Shown: one piece after another, positions 1 through 7,178 of the stretch
Numbering within the stretch: position 1 is the stretch's first letter
Layout: the number at the start of each line of letters is the position of its first letter
Source: Flavobacterium sediminis
GTDB lineage: Bacteria > Bacteroidota > Bacteroidia > Flavobacteriales > Flavobacteriaceae
Length of the DNA: 64,000 nucleotides
Direction of reading: 5' to 3'
Assembly (NCBI RefSeq): GCF_003148385.1
Contig: NZ_CP029463.1
Span: 496,001-560,000, forward strand
Notes under the pieces: generated by a model
Told to the model about the DNA's origin: nothing
What the model saw: the letters and a program-made list of their open reading frames with translations, nothing else
Databases searched by the model: none
Position numbers and translations under genes: made by a program

Positions 1-83
1 TAAACAATACTCCATTCGGAAAGACTTTAATGGTGAAAGATCCTGATGGTTACGTGCTTACTTTTCTACAACTGAACAACTAA
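1..83 (+). CDS. VOC/glyoxalase-like protein, C-terminal fragment
   Basis: Reading from base 3, an open frame ends at the TAA at 81-83 and encodes about 26 residues. It contains the motif KDPDGYVLTFLQ, which resembles the last strand of vicinal-oxygen-chelate (glyoxalase/bleomycin-resistance) proteins. The 5' end lies outside the window, so the substrate cannot be judged. The next gene starts one base after the stop, so the two are probably cotranscribed. Confidence 0.6.
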   Translation, partial: NNTPFGKTLMVKDPDGYVLTFLQLNN

Positions 84-84
84 A

Positions 85-525
85 ATGAAAGAAAGAGAAA
101 CAAAATATTGGATTTTCGTAGCATCCAAAGACCATGTAAGAACAGGTGTTTCGGAAGGAATTGCACAAGCCTGCCACGGAAAAGCCGCTCCGTTAAAAAG
201 AATGCTAAAAGGCGATTTTGTAATCTATTATTCGAGCAAACAGACAATGGACAAAACAGACAAATGCCAAAAGTTTACAGCTATCGGAAAAGTCAAAGAT
301 GAAGAGGTATATCCGTTTCAAATGACAGACGATTTTTGTCCATTCAGACGAAATATTGAGTTTTTCGAGCACCATGACATTTCCATTTTACCCCTGATAA
401 ATGATTTACAATTTATCCAGAACAAACAAAGTTGGGGTTATCCGTTTCGTTTTGGAGTTTTGGAAATCAACAAACATGATTTTGATTTAATTTCGTCTAT
501 AATGCTAAAAAAAGAATATGTCTGA
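85..525 (+). CDS. EVE domain-containing protein (UPF0310-like)
   Basis: This 146-residue protein is essentially one EVE domain of the PUA-like superfamily. The N-terminal KYWIFVASKDHV strand, the GD-F-IYYSS segment and the FCPFRRNIEF block are typical of the UPF0310 group. EVE folds are known to bind modified bases in nucleic acids, but the ligand of this subgroup is not established. There is no signal peptide, so it should be cytosolic. It starts one base after the preceding stop codon and its 3' end overlaps the MarR gene by 8 bp, pointing to an operon with translational coupling. Confidence 0.85.
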   Translation: MKERETKYWIFVASKDHVRTGVSEGIAQACHGKAAPLKRMLKGDFVIYYSSKQTMDKTDKCQKFTAIGKVKDEEVYPFQMTDDFCPFRRNIEFFEHHDISILPLINDLQFIQNKQSWGYPFRFGVLEINKHDFDLISSIMLKKEYV

Positions 526-979
526 TAAAATTAATTTTCTATTTAAAAGTCCGGAAGAGAGTCCCGGATATTTGTTGGCCCAACTGATGTTACTTTGGCA
601 GCGTAAACATAAAAAGGTTTTAGATCCATTAGATCTGACACAAACACAATTTGTCTTACTTTCTTCAATCGCCTGGTTAACAAACAAAAGTGATAATGTA
701 ACACAAGTGGAAATTGCCAATCTGAATAATTTTGACCGAATGATGGTATCTAAGGTTCTTCGAACTCTACAAACCAAAAAATTAATAATAAGACAAGAGC
801 ACGAAACCGACACCAGAGCAAAAATTGTCAGATTAACATCTCATGGCGAAAAAGTATTACAATTGGCACTGACAAAAATCGAAAATGCAGACATTGAATT
901 TTTCTCAAGTATTGGAGACAAACTTTCTGACTTTAATTCGAATATGTATAAACTCATAGAAGCCAATAAAAACGAATAG
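518..979 (+). CDS. MarR family transcriptional regulator
   Basis: A 153-residue winged-helix regulator. The recognition region is at about residues 60-90 (VTQVEIANLNNFDRMMVSKVLRTL split over two helices), followed by the wing with a D-R pair (ETDTRAKIVRLT), which is the MarR signature. The flanking helices would form the dimer interface. MarR proteins usually repress a neighbouring efflux or detoxification gene and are released by a small ligand. The upstream partners here are an EVE protein and a VOC protein. The ATG overlaps the end of the EVE gene. The ligand cannot be inferred. Confidence 0.9.
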   Translation: MSDKINFLFKSPEESPGYLLAQLMLLWQRKHKKVLDPLDLTQTQFVLLSSIAWLTNKSDNVTQVEIANLNNFDRMMVSKVLRTLQTKKLIIRQEHETDTRAKIVRLTSHGEKVLQLALTKIENADIEFFSSIGDKLSDFNSNMYKLIEANKNE

Positions 980-1060
980 AAACACTCTCTGTTGTCTATA
1001 TTTCTAATTTTGTACTAGCAATTCGCTTTGTTTGTGCCTCCGAAAGCCCAGAGGTACTTG

Positions 1061-1068
1061 TATATTTG
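1061..1068 (+). promoter_or_regulatory. Putative -7 box of the DinB-family gene
   Basis: TATATTTG fits the Bacteroidota -7 consensus TAnnTTTG and sits about 55 bp before the ATG at 1123. No TTG at the ideal spacing is obvious; the closest are around 1028-1034. An imperfect inverted repeat (GTGCCTC...GAGGTAC) lies just upstream. Confidence 0.5.
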
Positions 1069-1079
1069 ATCTCTAAAGC

Positions 1080-1092
1080 TTATAACATTAAG
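1080..1092 (+). repeat. 13-bp direct repeat, copy 1
   Basis: TTATAACATTAAG occurs here, between the putative -7 box and the DinB start, and again at 1770-1782 in the same position relative to the Imm22-like gene. It would lie in the 5' untranslated region of both genes. Confidence 0.7.
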
Positions 1093-1122
1093 TATTCAAT
1101 TATCTTATAGAAAATTTTAACT

Positions 1123-1644
1123 ATGACTGACAAAACCATTTACAAGGATGCTCCAGACTATTGTCATTACTTTTTTGATTTAGTTAAAACGGACAACCTA
1201 CTGGACGAGCTCTATAAGAGTTATCAAATAACAAACGAATTATTTCAGCGGATCACACCTGAAAAAGAGAATTTTTCTTACCAGCCTGACAAATGGACCA
1301 CAAAAGAAGTTATACGACATATCATTGATTGTGAAAGAGTTTATACATACAGAGCATTTCGCTTTTCAAGATTTGACAATACTGAGCTTCCGGGATTTGA
1401 CGAAAATAAATATATTGAAGCTGTGAAAGGAAAAACACTCCATTTATCTGACTTAAAAGAGGAGTATGAAAATATTAGAAAATCAACAATTGTATTGTTT
1501 AAGACAATGACAAACGAAATGTTAGATTTTAAAGGATCGGCAAACAAGGTTGATTTCACAGCGAGGACACTTGGTTTTATGACAGTAGGTCATAACTTAC
1601 ATCACTGTAATTTTATAAAGACAAAATATTTGAATAAAAATTAA
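1123..1644 (+). CDS. DinB family protein (putative metal-dependent enzyme)
   Basis: A 173-residue four-helix-bundle protein of the DinB/YfiT superfamily. The likely metal ligands are visible: His66 in WTTKEVIRHIID and His157/His161 in the C-terminal GHNLHH motif, which match the three-His site of the family. Members include thiol-dependent S-transferases and DNA-damage-inducible proteins, but the reaction of this one is unknown. It has its own TAnnTTTG box upstream and stands alone, with about 140-150 bp on either side, so it is probably monocistronic. Confidence 0.85.
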   Translation: MTDKTIYKDAPDYCHYFFDLVKTDNLLDELYKSYQITNELFQRITPEKENFSYQPDKWTTKEVIRHIIDCERVYTYRAFRFSRFDNTELPGFDENKYIEAVKGKTLHLSDLKEEYENIRKSTIVLFKTMTNEMLDFKGSANKVDFTARTLGFMTVGHNLHHCNFIKTKYLNKN

Positions 1645-1733
1645 AAGCGACTAACATGTACTCAGGTTCTGAGAACTTCCCTTTTGTTTAACCAGTTACT
1701 CTACTCATACCTTCTAAAATTAAAAGTTTACAT

Positions 1734-1741
1734 TATATTTG
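1734..1741 (+). promoter_or_regulatory. Putative -7 box of the Imm22-like gene
   Basis: TATATTTG matches TAnnTTTG and lies 57 bp before the ATG at 1798. It is followed by the second copy of the TTATAACATTAAG repeat, the same order as in front of the DinB-family gene. No convincing TTG at the usual spacing was seen. Confidence 0.5.
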
Positions 1742-1769
1742 TTTTAACTAACTACTCTTTATAAAACAG

Positions 1770-1782
1770 TTATAACATTAAG
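1770..1782 (+). repeat. 13-bp direct repeat, copy 2
   Basis: Second copy of TTATAACATTAAG (first at 1080-1092). The repeat contains the palindrome TTATAA. It lies 15 bp before the Imm22-like start codon. Confidence 0.7.
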
Positions 1783-1797
1783 AAGAACCATTAAAAA

Positions 1798-2214
1798 ATG
1801 ACCACAAAAAAGATAATCTGCGTTTGGATCGGAACCTATAATTCAGAAAAAGAATTTTATCAGGAGTATTTAAAATTTGATTATGAAAACGAGGATGAGC
1901 CTACATCACAATTCGGAAAAGATGTTGAGCTGGAATATTATGACGAAGATTATATTGAAAGTTGGTGGTTTAAAAAATTAGAGATCAATAATATCATTCA
2001 GAATCAAGATGTTTTACCGGACTCTCAATACTTCTTTGAAGAACTGATCTCGGAATTAAAAAAGAGAGACCTGAATGCCTTAAATTTTATTACATTTCTT
2101 TTCGGTGAGATTGGCACTTACGAAACAAATGAAATGTTATTTGAATATTCCGGAATGAGATCCACTGAAAAGCCTGTTGAATTTATTTTCAAAAAAGAAT
2201 ATGAATTACTATAG
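1798..2214 (+). CDS. Imm22-like (DUF4284) immunity family protein
   Basis: A 138-residue acidic cytosolic protein. The N-terminal VWIGTYNSEKEF motif followed by an acidic stretch and YYDEDYIESWW resembles the Imm22 (former DUF4284) immunity-protein family of polymorphic toxin systems, where such proteins neutralise a cognate nuclease-type toxin. The assignment rests on motif memory, not a search. No toxin, Rhs or VgrG gene is visible in the window, so this would be an orphan. It probably heads an operon with the next genes, spaced 20-40 bp apart on the same strand. Confidence 0.6.
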   Translation: MTTKKIICVWIGTYNSEKEFYQEYLKFDYENEDEPTSQFGKDVELEYYDEDYIESWWFKKLEINNIIQNQDVLPDSQYFFEELISELKKRDLNALNFITFLFGEIGTYETNEMLFEYSGMRSTEKPVEFIFKKEYELL

Positions 2215-2235
2215 AAACGCATACAAAAACAGAAT

Positions 2236-2595
2236 ATGAAACCAAAAGAACTAGTTGAAGAATGGGTAAAAGCATTTAATGAAGGTAATGCTGAAAAGAT
2301 ATCATCCTTCTATCATTCAGACGCTATTAACCATCAAGTGGCAAATGAACCTGTTATAGGAAAAGTAGCCATTCAGGAAATGTTTGAAAATGAATTTAGT
2401 CAGGCTGAAATGACTTGCCTCGTTGAAAACATTTTTGAAGATAACGATTGGGGCATTTTAGAATGGAAAGATCCTTTGGGCTTAAGAGGTTGCGGCTTTT
2501 TTCATATCACAGAGGGAAAAATTAAATTTCAAAGAGGCTATTGGGACAAATTGTCTTTTTTAAGACAACACCAACTTCCTATACCTACAGAATAG
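2236..2595 (+). CDS. SnoaL-like / NTF2-superfamily protein
   Basis: A 119-residue protein with the SnoaL-like cone fold layout: an N-terminal helix (LVEEWVKAFNEGNAEKI), the FYHSDAINHQ strand, the GKVAIQEMF helix, and the C-terminal strands GFFHITEGKIKFQRGYWD. Family members range from polyketide cyclases and isomerases to proteins of unknown function, so no reaction is assigned. It lies 21 bp after the Imm22-like gene and has no signal peptide. Confidence 0.8.
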   Translation: MKPKELVEEWVKAFNEGNAEKISSFYHSDAINHQVANEPVIGKVAIQEMFENEFSQAEMTCLVENIFEDNDWGILEWKDPLGLRGCGFFHITEGKIKFQRGYWDKLSFLRQHQLPIPTE

Positions 2596-2633
2596 AAATC
2601 ATACAATAAAATTAATTTAATCCAATTGAAAAT

Positions 2634-3125
2634 ATGAATGAAATCAGAAACTCCTTTTTAGCAGGAATTGCTTTTGGACTTTTATTCGGACTCTTTCTTG
2701 CCATTCGTTTTGAGATGAAATATGCCTTGATCGCAGGACCGATATCCGGACTTGCTTTCGGATTAATCCTATATTTGTTCGCGAGTTCCAAGACCGTAAA
2801 AAAACAAACTCAAATTGAGAATATTGACGGAGAAACGGTTATTCGTTCCGGAGGCGCTAATCATTTTAAAAATGGTGAGGCAGTAGGCGGGAAACTTTAT
2901 TTACTGAAAGATAAGCTCCAGTTTCAATCGCATAATTTCAATGTTCAGAATCACAGACTAAGTATAAATCTCAATCAGATCAAAGAAGTAGGTTTTTATA
3001 ACGCTCTCGGACTTATTCCCAATGGACTAGAAATAAAAACAACGGACGGTCAAACCGAAAAATTTGTGGTTAATGGCAGACGAATCTGGAAAGAAGAAAT
3101 TGAAAAATTGAAATCAGAAAGTTAG
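2634..3125 (+). CDS. Membrane protein with GRAM/PH-like domain
   Basis: A 163-residue protein. Two hydrophobic segments at about residues 8-25 and 29-50 form a membrane hairpin. The remaining cytosolic part (about 75-160) has the pattern GGANHFKNGEAVGGKLYLL, LQFQSHNF, INLNQIKEVGFYNALGLIPNGLEI split over strands, which is the GRAM-like PH fold often found in Firmicutes and Bacteroidota membrane proteins. GRAM domains bind lipids or proteins at membranes. The function here is unknown. It is in line with its neighbours, 38 bp after the SnoaL-like gene. Confidence 0.65.
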   Translation: MNEIRNSFLAGIAFGLLFGLFLAIRFEMKYALIAGPISGLAFGLILYLFASSKTVKKQTQIENIDGETVIRSGGANHFKNGEAVGGKLYLLKDKLQFQSHNFNVQNHRLSINLNQIKEVGFYNALGLIPNGLEIKTTDGQTEKFVVNGRRIWKEEIEKLKSES

Positions 3126-3153
3126 AAAGAAAAAATAAGTTTCATATAGAACT

Positions 3154-3567
3154 ATGAGAGTACAATCATTTGAAAATATGGAAGTCCAGTATAAAACTGA
3201 AAACGAAGGATTAGAAACTGAAGACTTAGCAGAAAGAAAAAAATTACTTAAAAAATACCTTCATTCAGTTATTGTCGAAGGAGAACATAGTGAATTTGAT
3301 AACCTTGAAAAATGGATCAAGCTAAACATAGATCGAAATGGACTTGAAAATATTTACTACGGAAAGACTGGATACAATTACGGTTTTGCTGAATATTTTC
3401 TTAGTGAAAAGGAGTACCAAGTAAAATTAAAAGCGATCATTCCGTACATTTTCACAACTTATCCTAATGCATGTCCTTCAAGTTTAATATGTAAAAGCGA
3501 TGGTTATAATGTAACCATTGAATATGATGGTTTTTATAAAAATGCAATTCTATTTCCGATAGAATAA
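3154..3567 (+). CDS. Hypothetical protein
   Basis: A 137-residue soluble protein that I do not recognise. It has a charged helical N-terminal half and a C-terminal half rich in aromatic residues (YYGKTGYNYGFAEYF and later ITIEYDGFYKN-like strands). There is no signal peptide or membrane segment. A second in-frame ATG at codon 9 is a possible alternative start. It sits in the run of small genes that begins with the Imm22-like gene, so an immunity-like role is conceivable but is not shown by the sequence. Confidence 0.6.
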   Translation: MRVQSFENMEVQYKTENEGLETEDLAERKKLLKKYLHSVIVEGEHSEFDNLEKWIKLNIDRNGLENIYYGKTGYNYGFAEYFLSEKEYQVKLKAIIPYIFTTYPNACPSSLICKSDGYNVTIEYDGFYKNAILFPIE

Positions 3568-3581
3568 CGAAAACTGAAGAA

Positions 3582-4067
3582 ATGAAAGAGAAATTAAACA
3601 AAGCCATAGAATTAAGAAGCCAGAAAAAATTCAAATTGGCCGAATCTATTTTCAATGAATTGATTTTAGAATATCCCAATAGTGCTCTGGTATATTATCA
3701 TTTTGCATGGCTTTGTGATAATATGGAACGAGAAACCGAAGCCCGACCAAAATATGAAAAAGCACTGGAATTAGGATTAACAGGAGAAGATTTAAAAGGG
3801 TGCTATCTCGGCTTAGGAAGTACTTACAGGTGTATTGGAGAATATGAAAAAGCCATTGTCATTTTTGACAAAGCCATAAAAGAATTCCCTTCTGATAATG
3901 AATTCAAAGTCTTTAAAGCAATGGCACTATACAATTTAAAGAATCATCAAGAAGCAATGTACTTGCTATTGAATGTTATCGCTAAAACGAGTACTGATAA
4001 AGGTATTGAAGAATATCAAAAAGCAATTGAATACTATTCGGACAAATTGGATAAAAAATTTAATTAA
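3582..4067 (+). CDS. Tetratricopeptide repeat protein
   Basis: A 161-residue protein built of about four TPR motifs: residues 1-35 (ELRSQKKFKLAESIFNELI), 36-68 (SALVYYHFAWLCDNMERETEA), 74-105 (CYLGLGSTYRCIGEYEKAIVIFDKAI split) and 108-140 (FKVFKAMALYNLKNHQEAM). TPRs form a protein-binding superhelix. The short length and lack of a signal peptide suggest a small cytosolic adaptor. It resembles the small TPR proteins common in Firmicutes and Bacteroidota accessory regions. It is 14 bp downstream of the previous gene, probably the last gene of that operon. Confidence 0.85.
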   Translation: MKEKLNKAIELRSQKKFKLAESIFNELILEYPNSALVYYHFAWLCDNMERETEARPKYEKALELGLTGEDLKGCYLGLGSTYRCIGEYEKAIVIFDKAIKEFPSDNEFKVFKAMALYNLKNHQEAMYLLLNVIAKTSTDKGIEEYQKAIEYYSDKLDKKFN

Positions 4068-4156
4068 AGATCAAAAATAAAACGCCGTAAGCCTTTCAAA
4101 AAACCGGAGGTTGATGTTATGATCTGAATAAAATATGATATCTAAAACTATAAAAA

Positions 4157-4969
4157 ATGAAATTTACCACTAAGCTATTCATGATACTATCTCTTTTTAC
4201 GGGATCAGTTTTTGTGTCCTGCAAAGAATCATCATCTAAAGAAAATCAGAAAGAGCCAACAACTGAAAACGACAATTTTGAAACACATTCTACAGATGGT
4301 ATATTAGTATATGAAACAAAAAAACTCATCATCAAAAAATTATCCGATCACATCTATCAGCATATTTCTTATCTGAATACAGAAAATTTCGGAAAAGTAG
4401 CCTGCAATGGTATGTTAGTCATAAATGAAAACAGAGGAATTGTTTTTGACACCCCAACAGATAATGAAAGTTCAAATGAGTTAATAAATTATGTTACTAA
4501 TGAGCTTAAAACTAACATAATTGCACTTATTCCCACCCACTTTCACGAAGATTGTGTTGGGGGAATCACTGAATTTGAAAAACATGATATTCCGGCTTAT
4601 GCTACTAACCAAACAATTGCTTTATTAAAAGAAAATAAAATTAATTTTTCTAATCCGATAACTAATTTTGAAGATAGTTTCACATTAAACATCGGGAACA
4701 AAAAAGTTTATGTGGAATACTTTGGAGAAGGTCATACAAAAGATAACATCATCGGATATTTTCCGGATGACAATGCGATCTTTGGCGGATGCCTGATAAA
4801 GGAAGTCGGAGCTAGTAAAGGATATTTAGGGGATGCTAATACTAAAGAATGGTCAACTACTGTAAAAAAAATTAAACAGAAATATCCCAATGCTGAAATT
4901 GTGATTCCGGGTCATGGACAATGGGGTAAAACGGAACTATTTGATTATACCATAAAGCTATTTGAATAA
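4157..4969 (+). CDS. Subclass B1 metallo-beta-lactamase, putative lipoprotein
   Basis: This 270-residue enzyme carries all zinc ligands of subclass B1: His128, His130 and His193 for site 1 (THFHEDCVGG, GEGHTKDN), and Asp132, Cys212 and His253 for site 2 (FGGCLIKE, IPGHG). The conserved Lys215 and an Asn in LGDANTKEW that contact the beta-lactam carboxylate are also present. Such enzymes hydrolyse penicillins, cephalosporins and usually carbapenems in the periplasm. The N-terminus (hydrophobic to residue 20, then VSC at 20-22) suggests a lipid-anchored form with acylated Cys22, as in NDM. It stands alone between the TPR gene and a bidirectional terminator. The spectrum of activity is not readable from the sequence. 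Confidence 0.92.
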   Translation: MKFTTKLFMILSLFTGSVFVSCKESSSKENQKEPTTENDNFETHSTDGILVYETKKLIIKKLSDHIYQHISYLNTENFGKVACNGMLVINENRGIVFDTPTDNESSNELINYVTNELKTNIIALIPTHFHEDCVGGITEFEKHDIPAYATNQTIALLKENKINFSNPITNFEDSFTLNIGNKKVYVEYFGEGHTKDNIIGYFPDDNAIFGGCLIKEVGASKGYLGDANTKEWSTTVKKIKQKYPNAEIVIPGHGQWGKTELFDYTIKLFE

Positions 4970-5030
4970 AATGCAGCTTATAAAGCTGCTCAAATTATGA
5001 ATTCAAAGTCCGGTTTAGAATCACAACAAA

Positions 5031-5068
5031 AAGAGCCTTGGATTTTACAACCCCAAGGCTCTTTTTTT
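5031..5068. terminator. Bidirectional rho-independent terminator
   Basis: An 11-bp stem AAGAGCCTTGG / CCAAGGCTCTT with an 11-base loop, followed by seven T on the plus strand and preceded by an A-run. It lies between the convergent beta-lactamase gene and DUF4252 gene. Confidence 0.9.
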
Positions 5069-5089
5069 CATAATAACTAACCTTATTTC

Positions 5090-5620
5090 TTATTTCAGAG
5101 CTTCTTTCAATGGCTTTAGTTGATCCAGATCCAGATCTGCTTTTCGGATGATCTCAACTAAGTTAACCACATCAGTCGGCTTCATGTTATCTCCTAACAA
5201 TCTGGCTACTACAAAACCTTCTTCTTTTCCGGAAGCAAATAAAACAAACTCGTCAATTTTCTCATCGTTTCCTACCAAATACACAGAAAGTCCTTTGTCA
5301 GTATTCCCGAATTTCATTAACGGTTCATACGCTTCTTCTTTCAGAATACCCTTTACTTTATTTTTTTCTGCTTCAAATCGGGTTTTATGTAACGAATCGT
5401 TTTTATAAGCTAAAACGTTTAGTTTTTTAAAAGACGACAAAGCTTCTTTTTCCTCTGAAGTCAAGGTTAACTTCTCTGTATTAATAAAACTCGGCGCCAG
5501 ATCTAATGCTATGAAATCCTGAGATTCAGAATTCTCAACAAAATATTTTTGAAGTGATTCTTTGTTTTCGCAAGAAACCAAGCTTAAAACAAATACTGCT
5601 ACTATAACTACAATTCTCAT
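5090..5620 (-). CDS. DUF4252 lipoprotein
   Basis: A 176-residue protein with a lipoprotein signal (MRIVVIVAVFVLSLVSC, acylated Cys17) and one DUF4252 domain: repeated strand-helix units including LSVYLVGNDEKIDEFVLF and the C-terminal VVARLLGDNMKPTDVVNLVEII region. DUF4252 proteins are restricted mainly to Bacteroidota and have no known biochemical role. It is the last gene of a four-gene minus-strand operon with a paralogue (3 bp gap), an anti-sigma factor and an ECF sigma factor, so it is probably part of that regulon at the inner face of the outer membrane. Confidence 0.85.
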   Translation of the reverse strand: MRIVVIVAVFVLSLVSCENKESLQKYFVENSESQDFIALDLAPSFINTEKLTLTSEEKEALSSFKKLNVLAYKNDSLHKTRFEAEKNKVKGILKEEAYEPLMKFGNTDKGLSVYLVGNDEKIDEFVLFASGKEEGFVVARLLGDNMKPTDVVNLVEIIRKADLDLDQLKPLKEALK

Positions 5621-5623
5621 CTT

Positions 5624-6151
5624 TTATTTTTTTGAAGCTTTTTTTAATTCATCTCCTCCTGGAAGGCTCATTTTTTCGGTTAAAGCTGATATCTCATTCA
5701 GATCAAAATTTCCGATAAGTGACAAAACTACTGTCTGATGTTCCTGTCCTGTTGTCTCATCAATGAACATCAACAGTTCTTTTACGATCTCTCCGTTTCC
5801 GGAAGATTTGATATAAATATTTACTTTTTTACCGCTGTCGTTAACACGCATCAATTCTTCTAACGGATTAGATTTCAGATAACTCGCAACCGTTGCTTTC
5901 ATATCAGCGGCTACTTTAACGTCATTAGTAGTGAATACTTTCAGATTTTCAAGCTTTTTAAGCAGGTTCAAATATTGTTGGGCATCTTTTTCTTTTGCAT
6001 CGATAGACATTTTGCCCATCAATTCAAACATTTTCTTATTCACTATTACAGATGTCACTCCGTCCTTATCTTCAAACTTATCAAAAACGGATTGTGAAAA
6101 AATCACATTTGACACTAAAAACAGAACGAAACTAAATGCTAAATTTTTCAT
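5624..6151 (-). CDS. DUF4252 protein, secreted paralogue
   Basis: A 175-residue DUF4252 protein with a cleavable signal peptide (MKNLAFSFVLFLVSNVIFSQ). The start at 6151 is chosen over the longer in-frame ATG at 6190 because it gives a proper signal peptide and avoids overlapping the anti-sigma gene (stop at 6156). The mature domain contains VNIYIKSSGNGEIVKELLMFIDE and VVLSLIGNFDLNEI, which align by eye with the downstream paralogue. The pair looks like a tandem duplication: one copy soluble in the periplasm, one lipid-anchored. Confidence 0.85.
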   Translation of the reverse strand: MKNLAFSFVLFLVSNVIFSQSVFDKFEDKDGVTSVIVNKKMFELMGKMSIDAKEKDAQQYLNLLKKLENLKVFTTNDVKVAADMKATVASYLKSNPLEELMRVNDSGKKVNIYIKSSGNGEIVKELLMFIDETTGQEHQTVVLSLIGNFDLNEISALTEKMSLPGGDELKKASKK

Positions 6152-6155
6152 TTCT

Positions 6156-6599
6156 TTACTCTTTAAAAATTGTTTTTTTTGTTTTTTCATACTCTTTTAA
6201 AACAGCTACACTTTCTACCCCCTGATTTACGCTGTTTGAAACCATGTCCAACGCTTTTTGAGTTGCAACAAAGGCTTCTTCAGGACTGTTGAACGTTCCC
6301 AGATCTTCTTTAGGACTCTCAGAAAAATAGAATTGTAACACTCCGAAAAGAACAACAAAACTGGCAGCAATGCCTATCCATTTTACAATATGATTATGTT
6401 TTCTAGGTTGTAATGGTAGTGCTTTAGTAAATTGTTCTTCTCTTTGCATTCGGAAGTTCGCAAACATCGGCTGATAAGACACCAGATCGGGTGCCACATC
6501 TTCAGAGGAGAAGTAGGCCTTTAATTGTTTCTCTTCTGCTATTGATGTTTGTCCTTCAAAATATTTTTCCAGCAATTGTTTAACTTGTTTTGATTCCAT
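6156..6599 (-). CDS. Putative transmembrane anti-sigma factor
   Basis: A 147-residue protein with a cytosolic N-terminal half (LLEKYFEGQTSIAEEKQLKAYF, the usual start of Bacteroidota sigma-associated membrane proteins), one membrane segment at about residues 72-92 (IGIAASFVVLFGVLQFYF) and a short periplasmic tail. It overlaps the sigma-factor gene by 20 bp, the classic sigma/anti-sigma arrangement with translational coupling. It presumably holds the ECF sigma factor at the membrane. There is no FecR domain, so the signal is probably not TonB-receptor derived. Confidence 0.75.
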   Translation of the reverse strand: MESKQVKQLLEKYFEGQTSIAEEKQLKAYFSSEDVAPDLVSYQPMFANFRMQREEQFTKALPLQPRKHNHIVKWIGIAASFVVLFGVLQFYFSESPKEDLGTFNSPEEAFVATQKALDMVSNSVNQGVESVAVLKEYEKTKKTIFKE

Positions 6600-7095
6600 A
6601 ATTATGTTTTGCTGTTATTTTTTCTCTTATTGTTTTTCTTGCTCTTGATAATGCCACCCGAACTGCTGTTTCGTTCATATCTAAAACGGAAGCGATCTCA
6701 TTAAATTCTAACTCCTCTATATCCCGCATTTGAACAATGAGTCTTTGCTGTTCCGGCAATTCATTAATAATTCTCTCTACCCAGTTTAAAGCATCTCTAT
6801 CTTCTAATTGCTGCTCTACATCCGGTTTACCGTCTTTATAATTACTGTGTACCAGTTGCAGATTTCCGCTTCTTTTCGATTTTAACTGATCCAGACAGTA
6901 ATTTTTTGTCATTGTCATGGCCAGTGCTTCAACACTGTTATAACCTTTTAAATGATCGTTTCTATTCCATAATTTTAATAAAACCTCTTGTGTAGCATCC
7001 TCAGCTTCTTCTCTACTGACTAACATTCGCTTGGCTAAGCGAAAAAGTTTGTCTTTAAAAGGAGAAATGATCTGTATAAACTCCTGTTGCTTCAT
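6580..7095 (-). CDS. ECF-type RNA polymerase sigma factor
   Basis: A 171-residue sigma-70 family protein with only regions 2 and 4. Region 2 spans about residues 14-75 (LFRLAKRML, EDATQEVLLKLW, ALAMTMTKNYCLDQLKSK). Region 4 spans about 110-160 (INELPEQQRLIVQMRDIE, FNEIASVLDMNETAVRVALSRARK), which recognises the -35 element. It is the first gene of the sigma/anti-sigma/DUF4252/DUF4252 operon and is divergent from the S41 peptidase gene, with 83 bp between their starts, so the peptidase may belong to the same regulon. Confidence 0.92.
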   Translation of the reverse strand: MKQQEFIQIISPFKDKLFRLAKRMLVSREEAEDATQEVLLKLWNRNDHLKGYNSVEALAMTMTKNYCLDQLKSKRSGNLQLVHSNYKDGKPDVEQQLEDRDALNWVERIINELPEQQRLIVQMRDIEELEFNEIASVLDMNETAVRVALSRARKTIREKITAKHNYGIKTS

Positions 7096-7178
7096 TTTAA
7101 AAGGTTTATATGATACAGACGAATGTACTTTATTTTTGTTACACGAAAAAATTAAGTATTTTTAAAAATAAAAAAAGC

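Noticed and set aside
1640..1800. Integron attC site between the DinB and Imm22-like genes
   Set aside because: GACTAAC and GTTTAAC-like pieces occur, but the paired R/L box architecture of attC and an integrase gene are not present.
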